From NCBI RefSeq assembly GCF_003234815.2, contig NZ_CP126279.1:2790001-2854000 (forward strand): 64,000 nucleotides of DNA, read 5' to 3'. A program made the translations under genes and the position numbers. The notes beneath the pieces are model-generated. The model made no database searches. It had not been told where the DNA came from and saw only the letters and a program-made list of their open reading frames with translations. Source of the DNA: Curtobacterium sp. MCBD17_035. GTDB taxonomy: Bacteria; Actinomycetota; Actinomycetes; Actinomycetales; Microbacteriaceae. This document shows positions 34,501 through 43,032 of the stretch, piece by piece; position 1 is the stretch's first letter, and every line of letters begins with the position of its first letter.

Positions 34501-35441
34501 CGCAGGCGAGCGTCGCGCGGGCGGCGAGCCGTCCCTCCCGATCGGGAGGCGCGGCTCCGGTCCCCGGGACCGCGGAGCGCTCCGGACTCACCACCTGGCC
34601 CGAGGCCGACCTGCCCCAGGTGCTGGACACTCGCCAGGCCGGCGGCACGATCCGCGCGTACCCGGCACTGGTCGACGAGGGGAAGTCGGTGGCGGTCCGG
34701 CTGCTCGCGACGGCAGCCGACCGGGCGGTGCAGATGCCAGCGGGGGTTCGTCGACTCGTCATGCTCGCCGTGCCGAGTTCGGTGAGCTACATCCAGTCGC
34801 ACCTGACCGCGCAGGAGAAGCTCGCCCTCGCGACGAGTCCGTACCCGTCGACGGCGGCGCTCTTCGACGACGTCCTCGCGGCGGTGGTGGACGCCGGCGT
34901 GCGGCGACGGCACCCGGACGGGCTGGTGTTCACGCGTGCGGAGTTCGAGGCGACCCGGGACGCCGTGTCGGCGACCGTGGTGGACACCATGTTCGGAGCG
35001 GTGTCCGAGGTCGCGGCCGTCCTCACGGCGTGGCGTGGTGCCGAGCGCGCGTTGAAGGCCGCCACGTCGATGGCCCTGCTCCCGGCGCTGACGGACATGC
35101 GGCAGCAGATGGAACGGCTCGTGTTCCCGGGCTTCGTCGCGGCGACGGGCATCGACCGGCTGCGTCGACTCCGCGTGTACCTGCAGGGTGTCGAGGCCCG
35201 GGTGGCGAAGCTCCAGCAGAACCCCGGCCGGGACCGTGCCTGGTCGCGGGACGTCGAGACCGCCACGACCCGGTACCTCGAGGCGGGGGGGACCTTCCCG
35301 CCGCAGCCCGGTGCGCCCGCCGAGCTCGTGCACGCACGGTGGATGCTCGAGGAGTTCCGGATCTCCCTGTTCGCCCAAGAGCTCCGGCCCGCCGAGACGG
35401 TGAGCCTGCAGCGGATCGCGAAGGTGCTCGCGTCGGTCTGA
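31593..35441 (+). CDS. hrpA: ATP-dependent RNA helicase HrpA
   Basis: A 1282-residue DEAH-box helicase. Walker A is in VIVAGATGSGKTTQLPKICL, motif II in IIIDEAHERSLTIDFLLGYL, motif III in SAT, and motif VI in QRSGRSGRTSPG. A winged-helix, ratchet and OB region follow, then the DUF3418-type C-terminal half (FEGWWRRERRDRPDLLTM). Length matches E. coli HrpA, which helps rescue stalled ribosomes. An acidic insertion (DADADVDAELDEDDARTGDA) lies after the first RecA-like domain. A CGGGAGGCGCGG palindromic element is embedded in a low-complexity linker (SRPSRSGGAAPVPG) near residue 985. Confidence 0.96.
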   Translation: MPTTPIAISYPPDLPVSQRRDDIAAAIRDHQVVIVAGATGSGKTTQLPKICLELGREHIGHTQPRRIAARTIAERVAEELGSDLGDLVGYQVRFTDKVSANTRVKLMTDGILLNEIHHDRDLRRYDTIIIDEAHERSLTIDFLLGYLKRLLPRRPDLKVIITSATIDPASFSRHFGGAPIIEVSGRTFPVEIRYRPLVAEDGTDADADVDAELDEDDARTGDAGRSTRVGSPDDRDFLQGITDALEELAREEPGDVLVFLSGENEIRDAQDAIEGKRYPGTEVLPLYGRLSAADQHRVFQRSSTPGVRRRVVLATNVAETSLTVPGIRYVVDTGTARISRYSPRAKVQRLPIEAISQASANQRSGRSGRTSPGIAIRLYSEDDFARRPEYTDPEILRTNLAAVILQMISLGFGDIGAFPFLQPPDSRGVKDGLDLLRELQAVDKQGAITRTGQQLTRLPIDPRLGRMVLEAGRQGVGREVIAIVASLSIQDPRERPLEQRARADQLHARFSDPTSDFLTLLTLWNHIEDRQTELSSSAFRREVRSEFLNYLRIREWQDLYRQLSRAAKQVGVHVGTERKDDPDAVHRALLSGLLSQIGLRDREKRDYLGSRNTRFVLFPGSVLAKKQPDAVMAAELVETSRLFARTVGRIDPAWAEPLAGDLLKRTYGEPHWEKKQGAVVAYERVTLFGVPIVARRRVQYARIDPVHARELFIRHALVEGEWDSPQAFDRANRRLRKELEQLEERTRRRDILLDDERVFDFYDARIPADVATTRGFEGWWRRERRDRPDLLTMRREDLLDESAAEAAQDESEYPTQWRQGDQRLALRYRFEPGAEDDGVSVQVPLPLLPRMREDGFDWQVPGLRKELVTALIRALPKQIRKNVVPAADWAEKLVAVLPDDAPAEPTESFRSTLAAAIQRMVHVPVTEADFDMERVPPHLLPTYTVVDERGRRVGSGKALGTLQEQLKERTQASVARAASRPSRSGGAAPVPGTAERSGLTTWPEADLPQVLDTRQAGGTIRAYPALVDEGKSVAVRLLATAADRAVQMPAGVRRLVMLAVPSSVSYIQSHLTAQEKLALATSPYPSTAALFDDVLAAVVDAGVRRRHPDGLVFTRAEFEATRDAVSATVVDTMFGAVSEVAAVLTAWRGAERALKAATSMALLPALTDMRQQMERLVFPGFVAATGIDRLRRLRVYLQGVEARVAKLQQNPGRDRAWSRDVETATTRYLEAGGTFPPQPGAPAELVHARWMLEEFRISLFAQELRPAETVSLQRIAKVLASV
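34534..34549. repeat. CCTCCCGATCGGGAGG palindrome inside hrpA
   Basis: A perfect 16-bp palindrome followed by C-GCGG and a second palindrome GGTCCCCGGGACC, the same order as the element at 24975. It encodes a Ser/Gly/Pro linker of HrpA. Confidence 0.75.
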
Positions 35442-35518
35442 ACCCCGATCGGCGTGCCGGGCGACCTGCCGTGTCGGCCGTTCTGGGGACCCGTGCCCCC
35501 CGTCGGAGCGCCGCCACG

Positions 35519-35559
35519 ACCCCCGCTTTTTCCGGCATGTGTCCGCGTCTTTCGGGGGT
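35519..35559 (+). terminator. Weak inverted repeat after hrpA
   Basis: ACCCCCG (35519-35525) and CGGGGGT (35553-35559) flank a 27-base loop that contains CTTTTT. It lies about 80 bases after the hrpA stop. The 265-bp gap to the next gene otherwise holds only a TAGCGT hexamer (35626-35631) and two small GC hairpins before the next start. Confidence 0.3.
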
Positions 35560-35625
35560 GTTACGTCGGGCCGTGCGGTCACCGAGTCTTCGCCGCCGAG
35601 CGACTGTCCGGCCGTCCAGTCGGTC

Positions 35626-35631
35626 TAGCGT
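35626..35631 (+). promoter_or_regulatory. -10 hexamer TAGCGT for the small hypothetical gene
   Basis: TAGCGT lies 75 bases before the ATG, so this transcript would have a leader. The leader contains CGCCCG/CGGGCG and CGTCCG/CGGACG hairpins. Confidence 0.4.
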
Positions 35632-35706
35632 GATGAGCACGCCCGGTGGTCGGGCGGCGTCCGTGCGCGGACGTTGTCGAGCTCCGCTACGGGGAACGGA
35701 ACCGAG

Positions 35707-35949
35707 ATGGCCTTCGCACTGCACCGCTGGAACCGCGCCACACTGCTCGCGCGCCTCGAGGCGAACGAGGCGATCGACGACGCGTCCAGCATGGATCCCG
35801 CGCAGGCGGCGCGGGAGCGGCTCCGACTGCTGGCCGTCGGCGACCGGTTCGAGGCAGCCGTCATCTCCGACGACGAGGCGATCGCCGAGTTCCGTCGGCT
35901 GCGTGACGACGCTCGGCGCATCGCGGTGGGTCAACCGGTCCTCGACTGA
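35707..35949 (+). CDS. Small hypothetical protein
   Basis: An 80-residue soluble, mainly helical protein I do not recognise. It reads AFALHRWNRATLLARLEANE, then ERLRLLAVGDRFEAAVISDD and ends RIAVGQPVLD. Acidic and Arg-rich helices alternate without a membrane segment or Cys. The ATG is preceded by GGAACCGAG, a weak ribosome site; an upstream GTG would add 11 residues. Codon use (strong third-position GC) supports coding. It lies alone between hrpA and a methyltransferase. Confidence 0.6.
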   Translation: MAFALHRWNRATLLARLEANEAIDDASSMDPAQAARERLRLLAVGDRFEAAVISDDEAIAEFRRLRDDARRIAVGQPVLD

Positions 35950-36064
35950 GCGCGGACGCGTCCGCCTCGAAGCGTGCGAGCACGACCGGGGCGACCGAGC
36001 GGGCGGTGGTTCAGGGCGTCCGACCGGCCGCTCCGGTCGCGTGACCACGTGCGAGGCTGTCGGC

Positions 36065-36802
36065 ATGCAGCACGACGAGCACCATGACCGGAACGCCTTG
36101 TCCTTCGGCGCCGTCGCCGACGTGTACGAACGGGGGCGTCCCGGCTACCCCGCCGAAGCGATCGCCTGGGTGCTGCCGCCTGGCGCGTCGCGCGTGGTCG
36201 ACCTCGGTGCCGGGACCGGCAAGGCGACGAGGGTGCTGACGACGCTCGCCGCCGAGGTCCTCGCGGTCGAGCCCGATCCCGGTATGCGTACTGCACTCGC
36301 GCGGGTGCTCCCGGACGTACCGGTGCTCGAGGGCACGGGCGAGGCGATCCCGCTGGAGGACGACTGGGCCGACGCCGTGGTCGTGGCCCAGGCGTGGCAC
36401 TGGATGGACCCGGTCGCGGCGTCGCGGGAGATCGGCCGGGTGCTCCGGCCGCACGGCACGCTCGGGCTCGTCTGGAACCTCCGGGACGAGACCGTGCCGT
36501 GGGTCGCGCGCATGAGCGCCCTCATGCACCAGCCGGGTGAGCGCGTGATGGGCGTCGAGCACCCGGCGTTCGCGCCGCCGTTCGCCAGGCACGAGCGGCA
36601 CGAGGTCCGCTGGGTGCACGAGCAGAGCCGGGAGGAGTTCCTGGCGATGGTGGCGTCCCGCAGCTACGTGAGCACGCTCGAGGCGGCGGAGCGCCAGGCC
36701 GTGCTCGGTCGGATCGAGGACCTCCTGGACGGTGACCCCGCGCTCTCCGGTGACGTGATCGCGGTGCCCTACGTGACCTACGCGCACCGCGCCTCCCGGT
36801 AG
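36065..36802 (+). CDS. Class I SAM-dependent methyltransferase
   Basis: A 245-residue methyltransferase of the type-11 family. It starts NALSFGAVADVYERGRPGYP, has the SAM-binding motif VVDLGAGTGKATRVL, the acidic loop LAVEPDPGM and AQAWHWMDPVAASREIGRVL near the active site. The acceptor is unknown. The ATG is preceded by GAGGCT with a 6-base spacer. Its last codons (HRASR) are written by a CGGGAGGCGCGG element on the other strand. A 19-bp perfect hairpin follows. Confidence 0.9.
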   Translation: MQHDEHHDRNALSFGAVADVYERGRPGYPAEAIAWVLPPGASRVVDLGAGTGKATRVLTTLAAEVLAVEPDPGMRTALARVLPDVPVLEGTGEAIPLEDDWADAVVVAQAWHWMDPVAASREIGRVLRPHGTLGLVWNLRDETVPWVARMSALMHQPGERVMGVEHPAFAPPFARHERHEVRWVHEQSREEFLAMVASRSYVSTLEAAERQAVLGRIEDLLDGDPALSGDVIAVPYVTYAHRASR

Positions 36803-36841
36803 CGACGCCCGAGAACGAACACGCAGGAACGCGCGCGCACG

Positions 36842-36881
36842 GACGACGAGTGCGCGGTCGTCCGACCGCGCACTCGTCGTC
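36842..36881. terminator. Long perfect hairpin between convergent genes
   Basis: Arms 36842-36860 and 36863-36881 pair perfectly over 19 bp, with only 2 bases between them. It separates the methyltransferase (+) from the giant wall protein (-) and is probably a bidirectional terminator. No T-tract is present on either side. Confidence 0.7.
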
Positions 36882-36928
36882 GGCACGCGCCCCGGCGACG
36901 GGGAGACCCGACCGCCGGGAACGCGGGG

Positions 36929-39900
36929 TCAGACCGTCCCGCTCCGCCGCATCGGGCCCGGCCGCCGCTCCCGGAGCCGGTTCGCGGTGACGAGCAGGGC
37001 GCCGGCGAGCACGAGGAGCAGCGCGCCGAGGCCGACCATGCCGACCGCGATGTCCGACCCGGTGAACGCGAGCTGCCCGACGGACACGACCGCGGCGACC
37101 GCTGTCCGGGCGACCGCGTCGTGGATGCCGAGCACGACGCCGTCGGGGTTCAGCGCCTCGACCCGGTACGAGTACGTCGTGTCGGGGTCGAGGCCGGTGA
37201 ACACGGCAGTCGTGGCACCGGCACCGAGGGTGCGCGACGCGACCGCGTGGGCGAGGTCGCTGCTCGCGGAGACGACGATCCGGTAGGCCGTGGCACCGGG
37301 GATCGGCTTCCAGGTGGCCGTGAAGGACCCACTCGCCTTCGACGGGACCACGATCGGCTCGACCGTGTGGATCGCCGTCACGACGATCGCCGTCGTGGCC
37401 GACGAGGGTCCGTACGAGTCGTCGCCCGTGTACGCCGCCGCGACCGTGTCCGAGCCGGGCACGATGCCCGCGGTCGAGCACGTGGTGTGCGGGAGCGTCA
37501 GCGTGCAGAGCACCCGGTGGTCGACGCGCAGGGTGACCGTACCGGTGGCGTGCGCGGGCAGGCCACCGATCGTCAGGGTGACCGTGTCGCCCCACGTGGT
37601 GCTCGACGCTGCAGCATGCACCGTGACCGCGGTCGCGGCCCGCGCCACGTGCATGGTGATGGGCGTGCCGGTCGAGCCGTCGTGATCGGCGTCACCCGAG
37701 TAGACGGGCGTCACCTGGTGTGTGCCGGTCGGCAGGTCGGTGACCGTGGTGCAGCTCGTGGCGCGCCCGAGTTGCACGGTGCAGAGGGTCGTGCCGGCGT
37801 CGTCGGTGAACGTGACCGTGCCCGTGGCGCCGGCGGGCAGCCCGGTCGGGGTCAACACCACGCCGGTGCCGTAGGTGGTGTCGATCGTGCCGAGGCCAGC
37901 GCCGCTGCCGCCGCCCGCGCCGCCGCCACCCGGGCCGCTCCCGCTGCCGCTCCCGCTCCCGGTCCCGGCGCCCGTGCCACCACTGCCCGGCACGACGGCG
38001 ACGGCCGTGGGCGCCTTGGCGACCGTGATCGTCAGGGTCTGCGTCGCCGTGGCCGGCGCGTGGTCGTCGTCGCCCGGGACGAACGTCGTCGTCACCGTGT
38101 GGGTCCCGGCGCCCAGCGCGGCCGAGGTCGTGCACGAGAGCGCTGGGAGCTGCACGGAGCAGAGGACCTGGTGGTCGTCGTCGGTGAACGTCACGGTCCC
38201 GGTGGCACCCGGAGCGATGCCGGCGACGGTCAGGGTGACCGGCGTGCCGTGGACGGGATGGTCGTCGCTGACGCTCGCGGTGATGCTGCTCGACCTCGCG
38301 GCGACGACGAGCTGGACCGCCGGGCTCGTGCTGCCGACGTGGTCGGTGTCGCCCGTGTACGTCGCGGTGATCGCGTAGCTGCCCTTGTGCAGGGTCGACG
38401 GTGTGACCGTGGTGGCAGCTGCGCCGTCGCGCACGTCCGCCGAGCCGAGCGCCAGCCCGTCGCTCGTCGCCCACGTGACGGTGCCCGACGCACCAGCGGG
38501 CAGGTCCGTCACGGCGAGCGCGGCCGTGTCGCCGTAGTCCACGGAACTCGTGCTGCCGCCGTCGATGGTCGCCCCGATCGCCGTGGTGGCGCGCTGGACG
38601 ACGAGCGTCACGACCGGGCTGTCGACGGCCTCGTGGTCGTCGTCGCCGACCCAGTGCGCGATGACCTGGTACCTGCCGGCGGTGAGGGCGGCGTCGGTGT
38701 CGATGCTGGGCCTCCCGGCCGTGGCCGTGCCGAGCACGGTGCCACCGGTCGTCGCGAACCGGATGACGCTGTCGCTGGCGGCGCCGCTCGGGAGGCCCGT
38801 GGCGGTCAGGCGCGCGCTCGTCCCGTAGGTCACGGTGTCGGCGTCGCTCGTGTGGCCGTCGGCCGTCACGCCGATGGCGGCGGTGGCCTTCGCCACGTGC
38901 ACGGCGACCGGGTCGCTCGAACCGCCCACGTGGTCGGTGTCGCCGTCCCAGCTCGCGCTGACCGTGTGGTCCCCGGCGGCCAGCGCGGTCGTGGTGCACG
39001 AGGTCGCGGGCAGGTGCACGGTGCACAGCGGGGCGCCGCTCTCGTCGGTGAACGCGATGGTGCCGCTGGCTGCAGCGGGTGTGCCCGTCGCCGACAGGGT
39101 GAGCTCGTCGCCGAAGGTCGGGGTCGGGTCGCTCACGGTGGTGGCCATCGGGACGGCCGGCACCCGGTCGACCGTGAGCGTCGCGACGGAGGACGTGCCG
39201 CGGGCGTAGTCACCGTCGGTCGTGCCGGCGTAGGTCGCGACGATGCGGTGCGCACCGGCGTCGAGCGTGCTCGTCGGCGTGCAGGACGTGTCGGGCAACG
39301 TCACCTGGCACAGCGCGGGCGCGTCGGCGGACCCGGTGTCCGCGGACGCGTCGCGGAACGACACGGTGCCCGCGGCGTCGGACGGGAGGCCCGTCACGGC
39401 GAACGTGGGGACGTCACCGTACGTCGTGGTCGCGGTGGTGTGACCGTCGACGGTCGTGGCCGAGCTCGTGGCTGCCTGGCCGACGTGCACGGTCGCGGTG
39501 TTCGTGGCCGTGGAGGCGGCGGTCGCGCCGTCGCCGGAGTACCGCGCGGTCACGACGTGGTCGCCGAGCGCCAGCGTGGTGGGCTGCGTGCACGAGGGCG
39601 TCGTGGTACTCGCGTCGGCGGTGCAGGCGGCGGTGCCGTCGACGAGGAACGTCACGGTTCCGGTCGCACCCGAGGGCAGCCCGGTCGCGCTGTAGGTCGG
39701 CTCGACGCCGACGCGCGTGGTCTGAGCCGGTGAGGCGCCGACGGTGAACGCCGAGGAGCGGAGCGCGACGTCGACGGACGCCGTGCCCGTGGACCCGGAG
39801 CGTGTGGTGTCGCCCGAGTAGGTCGCGGTCACGACGTGCGGACCGGCGGCGCTCTCGACGACGGAGCACGACGCGGTGCCGTTCGCGACGGGGACCGCCC

Positions 39901-41590
39901 TGCACACGGTCGTGCCGCCCTGCGTGAACGTCACGGTGCCGGTCGCGGCCGTGATCGTGCTGCTCGGGCTGCCGGTCGTGGTGACGGCGGCCGTCACCGT
40001 CGTGGCACCCCCGGCCGTGATGGAGGCCGGCGAGGCCGAGACCTGGAGGGCCGTCGGGACGTGCGCGACCGTCGCGGTCGCGTGGGCGGACGCGGTGGTG
40101 AGGGCGTCGGTCGACGCGACGGTCGAGGTGATCGTGGCGGTCGTGCCGACGGCGCCGCTCACGGTGTACGGGATGTGGATCGCGGGGAGGGCGGTGCCGG
40201 GCTGCGTGCCGGCGGCCGAGGAGTCCGTGCACGCGACGGTCTGACCGCTGGAGTCGGACGGGTCCGTCGCGCAGCTCCAGGTGCCGTCCGAACCACCCGC
40301 CGCGTTCGGCGTCGCACCCGCGTCGAACCGGGTGGTGACCTTGACGAGGCCCTGCTCGGCACCGCCGCTCGAGGCGACGGCCGGCGTGACGGTGTAGGTG
40401 TCGCTGTCGCCGCGCTGTGGCGAGGGGTCCGACACGGACGCCGTGGCCGCGAGCTGCGGCACCGCGCCCGTGAGCGAGGTCGCGGTGAACTGGTTCACCT
40501 CGTGGACGTCGTAGGAGCCGCCGGTCGACCCGACCCACCCGTAGGTGAGCTTGTACGGGTACCCGGTCGACGGATCGATCCAGCTGGCGGGGAACGTGGC
40601 ACCGGAGGTGGTCACGTTCGGCAGGGTGCCCATGAGGGTCTGCGGCCCAGCGGTGGCGCCGATCGAGTCGTACACGATCGCCCAGTTGCCCGCGGGGACG
40701 GCGGTCCTCGGCAGGACCGAGCTGCCGTTCGCGCCCGTCATCCCCTTCGACATCACCGTCGCCGTCGAGGTGTTCACGACGATCTCGACGGGCACGTCCG
40801 CGTCCGTCCGGCTGGACACCGTGGCCTTGGTCAGGGCACCCGAGGGCTGGGAGCTCGCGATGTAGCAGTAGCCGACCGTCCCGTTGCCGGGGCCGCGGAC
40901 GGTGACGTTCGCCTTGCCGTTCGTGGTGTTCGAGGCGACACCGGTGGTGCAGTTCGTCCCGCTGTACGTCGTGGTCTTGTAGTTGCCGTACGCGTCCAGT
41001 CCGAGCCCGAGGTACCCGTAGGGCAGGCCGCTCGCCGTCGAGCCGTAGTCGTGGTTCGCGCTGTAGCCGAGCGATCCACCCGTCGGACCGGTCTGGGTCG
41101 GCGGCTTCGGCGCGTAGGGGTCGGTGGCAGCGAGGTAGAACGCGATGCCGTCCGCGCCGTTGCCGCCGTACTGGTAGGAGTCGAACGTCACGTCGAGGCC
41201 CTGGGCGATCGGGACGGCGCCCTTGGCTCCCACGCCGCCGACCTTCGTCCCCGTCGCGTCCGTCAGGCGGAGCGCGCCGTTGCTGCTGTCGACGGCCGTG
41301 GTGGCGCAGCCCGGGACCGGGGTCTGCGACGTGTCCGTCCCCGCCGTGAGACAGGCGATGTTCGTCCCACCGGGCAGGGTCGGCTTCATGAAGGAACCCG
41401 AGTCCGCGATCGAGGGGCCCGTGAACGCCTCCTGCGCGTACTGCGTCGTCGCCGTCGTGGTCGCCGCCTGCGCCGCGGTCGTGGCGAGCCCGACGGACAC
41501 ACCGCCGAGCATGAGTGCGACGCCGAGCACGGCGAGGCGGCGGGCGGTCTTCGGGCGCGCGCGATGGCGCGCGGTCGCGGCAGCGAACAC
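36929..41590 (-). CDS. Giant wall-anchored protein: lectin-like domain, nine Ig-like repeats, FN3, LAXTG anchor
   Basis: A 1553-residue surface protein. A signal peptide ends near ATTAAQAATTT. Residues about 50-400 form an L-type lectin-like domain with YQYGGNGADGIAFYLAATDP and GYLGLGLDAYGNY. A DUF11-like segment (SDPSPQRGDSDTYTVTPAV) follows, then nine Ig-like repeats of about 90 residues with the pattern TYGD-x-TGLP-GATGTVTF-LCTV-LP-TSCTT-AG-H-V-A-YSGD-DH. A Gly/Ser-rich hinge (GTGSGSGSGSGPGGGGAGGG) precedes repeat eight. A fibronectin-III-like domain and the sortase-E-type signal LAFTG, a helix and an Arg-rich tail end the protein. It likely mediates glycan adhesion. The start is GTG. No sortase gene is nearby. 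Confidence 0.9.
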   Translation of the reverse strand: MFAAATARHRARPKTARRLAVLGVALMLGGVSVGLATTAAQAATTTATTQYAQEAFTGPSIADSGSFMKPTLPGGTNIACLTAGTDTSQTPVPGCATTAVDSSNGALRLTDATGTKVGGVGAKGAVPIAQGLDVTFDSYQYGGNGADGIAFYLAATDPYAPKPPTQTGPTGGSLGYSANHDYGSTASGLPYGYLGLGLDAYGNYKTTTYSGTNCTTGVASNTTNGKANVTVRGPGNGTVGYCYIASSQPSGALTKATVSSRTDADVPVEIVVNTSTATVMSKGMTGANGSSVLPRTAVPAGNWAIVYDSIGATAGPQTLMGTLPNVTTSGATFPASWIDPSTGYPYKLTYGWVGSTGGSYDVHEVNQFTATSLTGAVPQLAATASVSDPSPQRGDSDTYTVTPAVASSGGAEQGLVKVTTRFDAGATPNAAGGSDGTWSCATDPSDSSGQTVACTDSSAAGTQPGTALPAIHIPYTVSGAVGTTATITSTVASTDALTTASAHATATVAHVPTALQVSASPASITAGGATTVTAAVTTTGSPSSTITAATGTVTFTQGGTTVCRAVPVANGTASCSVVESAAGPHVVTATYSGDTTRSGSTGTASVDVALRSSAFTVGASPAQTTRVGVEPTYSATGLPSGATGTVTFLVDGTAACTADASTTTPSCTQPTTLALGDHVVTARYSGDGATAASTATNTATVHVGQAATSSATTVDGHTTATTTYGDVPTFAVTGLPSDAAGTVSFRDASADTGSADAPALCQVTLPDTSCTPTSTLDAGAHRIVATYAGTTDGDYARGTSSVATLTVDRVPAVPMATTVSDPTPTFGDELTLSATGTPAAASGTIAFTDESGAPLCTVHLPATSCTTTALAAGDHTVSASWDGDTDHVGGSSDPVAVHVAKATAAIGVTADGHTSDADTVTYGTSARLTATGLPSGAASDSVIRFATTGGTVLGTATAGRPSIDTDAALTAGRYQVIAHWVGDDDHEAVDSPVVTLVVQRATTAIGATIDGGSTSSVDYGDTAALAVTDLPAGASGTVTWATSDGLALGSADVRDGAAATTVTPSTLHKGSYAITATYTGDTDHVGSTSPAVQLVVAARSSSITASVSDDHPVHGTPVTLTVAGIAPGATGTVTFTDDDHQVLCSVQLPALSCTTSAALGAGTHTVTTTFVPGDDDHAPATATQTLTITVAKAPTAVAVVPGSGGTGAGTGSGSGSGSGPGGGGAGGGSGAGLGTIDTTYGTGVVLTPTGLPAGATGTVTFTDDAGTTLCTVQLGRATSCTTVTDLPTGTHQVTPVYSGDADHDGSTGTPITMHVARAATAVTVHAAASSTTWGDTVTLTIGGLPAHATGTVTLRVDHRVLCTLTLPHTTCSTAGIVPGSDTVAAAYTGDDSYGPSSATTAIVVTAIHTVEPIVVPSKASGSFTATWKPIPGATAYRIVVSASSDLAHAVASRTLGAGATTAVFTGLDPDTTYSYRVEALNPDGVVLGIHDAVARTAVAAVVSVGQLAFTGSDIAVGMVGLGALLLVLAGALLVTANRLRERRPGPMRRSGTV

Positions 41591-41702
41591 GGCGGCGGTC
41601 CTGTCGGATCAGGGGGTTCGGGTCGGCTCGGTCGCAGCGGCTGATGCCGGGGTTCCGAGTCCTCCCAAGGTACTGACGCCGCCGGTTCCATTCACCTGCA
41701 TC

Positions 41703-41723
41703 GAGACCCCCAGTGCGGGGCAC
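41703..41723 (-). promoter_or_regulatory. 21-bp palindromic element upstream of the wall-protein gene
   Basis: On the minus strand this reads CCCCGCACTGGGGGTCTC at its core, matching 18 of 21 bases of the element upstream of the TasA-like gene. It lies 113 bases before the GTG start of the wall protein. The rest of this 262-bp divergent gap shows no other clear signal apart from the LacI promoter. Confidence 0.55.
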
Positions 41724-41838
41724 GTCCCCCGTGTGGAGGACCGGGCGGGGTCACGGGAGCTGGTCGACCGCTCAGAGAACGGACGGCCCGGGCCTGAGCC
41801 GCGCTCACGCGCGCGCCGTTCCGGGTCCCCGCGGGCGA

Positions 41839-41844
41839 TAGGCT
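41839..41844 (+). promoter_or_regulatory. -10 hexamer TAGGCT for the LacI-family gene
   Basis: TAGGCT with 8 bases to the ATG, consistent with a leaderless transcript. Confidence 0.5.
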
Positions 41845-41852
41845 CGACGGCG

Positions 41853-42866
41853 ATGCGTCCGACGGTGCGGGACGTGGCCGCCCTCGCCGGGGTGTCGCCA
41901 AAGACGGTGTCCAACGTGATCAACGGCGGTGTTCCGGTGCGCCCCGACACCCGGCAACGGGTGGAGGCGGCCCTCGCCGAACTCGACTACGTCCCGAACC
42001 TGTCGGCGCGGGGGTTGCGCAACGGCCGGTCCGGCACGATCGCGCTCGCACTGCCCGACCTCGGGACGTCGTACTCGGCCGAGCTCGCCCGTGCGTTCGT
42101 CGAGCTGGCGCGCGGGCACGGGTGGGCGGTCCAGATCGATCAGACCGGGTCGGACCCCGCGCGCGAGATCGACCTCATCTCGCGGGCGCGGGCCCACCTG
42201 GTCGACGGCCTCGTGCTCAATCCGGTCACCCTCGGCGAGAGCGTCGTGGCGAACGGGCGGGGTCTGCCGCCGACCGTCGTGATCGGCGAGGTGGAGCCGC
42301 AGGACGTGGACCAGGTCCACGTGGACAGCTTCGCGGCCGGCCGCGACGTCGGCCGTCTGCTCATCGCCACCGGGCATCGACGGATCGTGCTGCTCGGCAC
42401 CTCGGACGACTCCTTCCGCACCGCCTCGAGCGAGACCCGACACGAGGGGCACCGCGCGGCGCTCCGCGAGGCCGGCCTGCCCGAGGACCCGACCCTGTCG
42501 ATCGCCGTCGGATCGTGGTCGACCTCGGCCGCCGCCGCAGCGATGTCCCGGTTCCTCGACCAGCACGGGTCGCCGGACGCCGTGTTCTGCTTCACGGACT
42601 CCATGGCGCTCGGTGTGCTCCACGTCCTCGCCGACCGTGGCGTCCGCGTGCCCGAGGACGTCTCGGTGGTCGGGTTCGACGACATCGAGGAGGCCTCGTT
42701 CGCGGTGCCGTCGCTGACCACCGTCTCGTTCGACAAGCGCGCGATCGCCGAGGCCGCCCTGACCGCGCTCGAACGCCGGATCGAGGACCCGGACGCGCCG
42801 CGGATCGTGCAGGTCGTGCCGCACCACATCGTCGAGCGTGCGAGCGTCGCCTCGCGCCGGGGCTGA
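41853..42866 (+). CDS. LacI-family transcriptional regulator of the arabinofuranosidase gene
   Basis: A 337-residue sugar-responsive regulator. The N-terminal HTH reads TVRDVAALAGVSPKTVSNVI, followed by the hinge LDYVPNLSARGLRNGRSGTI. The periplasmic-binding-like core has LVDGLVLNPVTLGES, HVDSFAAGRDVGRLLIATGH, DAVFCFTDSMALGVLHVLAD and VSVVGFDDIEEASFAVPSLT. It lies directly upstream of a GH51 arabinofuranosidase with a LacI-type operator between, so arabinose or an arabino-oligosaccharide is the probable inducer. Confidence 0.93.
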   Translation: MRPTVRDVAALAGVSPKTVSNVINGGVPVRPDTRQRVEAALAELDYVPNLSARGLRNGRSGTIALALPDLGTSYSAELARAFVELARGHGWAVQIDQTGSDPAREIDLISRARAHLVDGLVLNPVTLGESVVANGRGLPPTVVIGEVEPQDVDQVHVDSFAAGRDVGRLLIATGHRRIVLLGTSDDSFRTASSETRHEGHRAALREAGLPEDPTLSIAVGSWSTSAAAAAMSRFLDQHGSPDAVFCFTDSMALGVLHVLADRGVRVPEDVSVVGFDDIEEASFAVPSLTTVSFDKRAIAEAALTALERRIEDPDAPRIVQVVPHHIVERASVASRRG

Positions 42867-42971
42867 CACCCCCGGATGAGCGGGCCGGCCGGTGGGACGC
42901 GCGGCCCACCGCGGAGCCCCGACGCTCGCCACCGTCGGCACGACGCGCCGACGGCGGCTTGTGGAGCCGAG

Positions 42972-42985
42972 TTACAACGATGTAA
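42972..42985. promoter_or_regulatory. LacI-type operator TTACAACGATGTAA
   Basis: TTACAA and ATGTAA flank a central CG, the usual shape of LacI-family operators in actinobacteria, with one mismatch between arms. It lies 47 bases before the arabinofuranosidase ATG. Confidence 0.65.
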
Positions 42986-43032
42986 AACGGGAGCGACCAC
43001 CACCACACGACGACGTGAGGACCACATCGCGC

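Noticed and set aside
34534-34575. The palindromes inside hrpA as a terminator
   Set aside because: They are in frame within a continuous helicase reading frame and there is no T-tract. They fit a dispersed repeat better.
33282-35582. A 766-codon open frame opposite hrpA
   Set aside because: The composition is His/Arg/Leu-rich without any domain, and hrpA on the other strand carries all helicase motifs.
37121-39733. A long plus-strand frame opposite the Ig-repeat protein
   Set aside because: It reads as low-complexity Arg/Gly sequence, typical of the antisense of Thr/Val/Gly-rich repeats.
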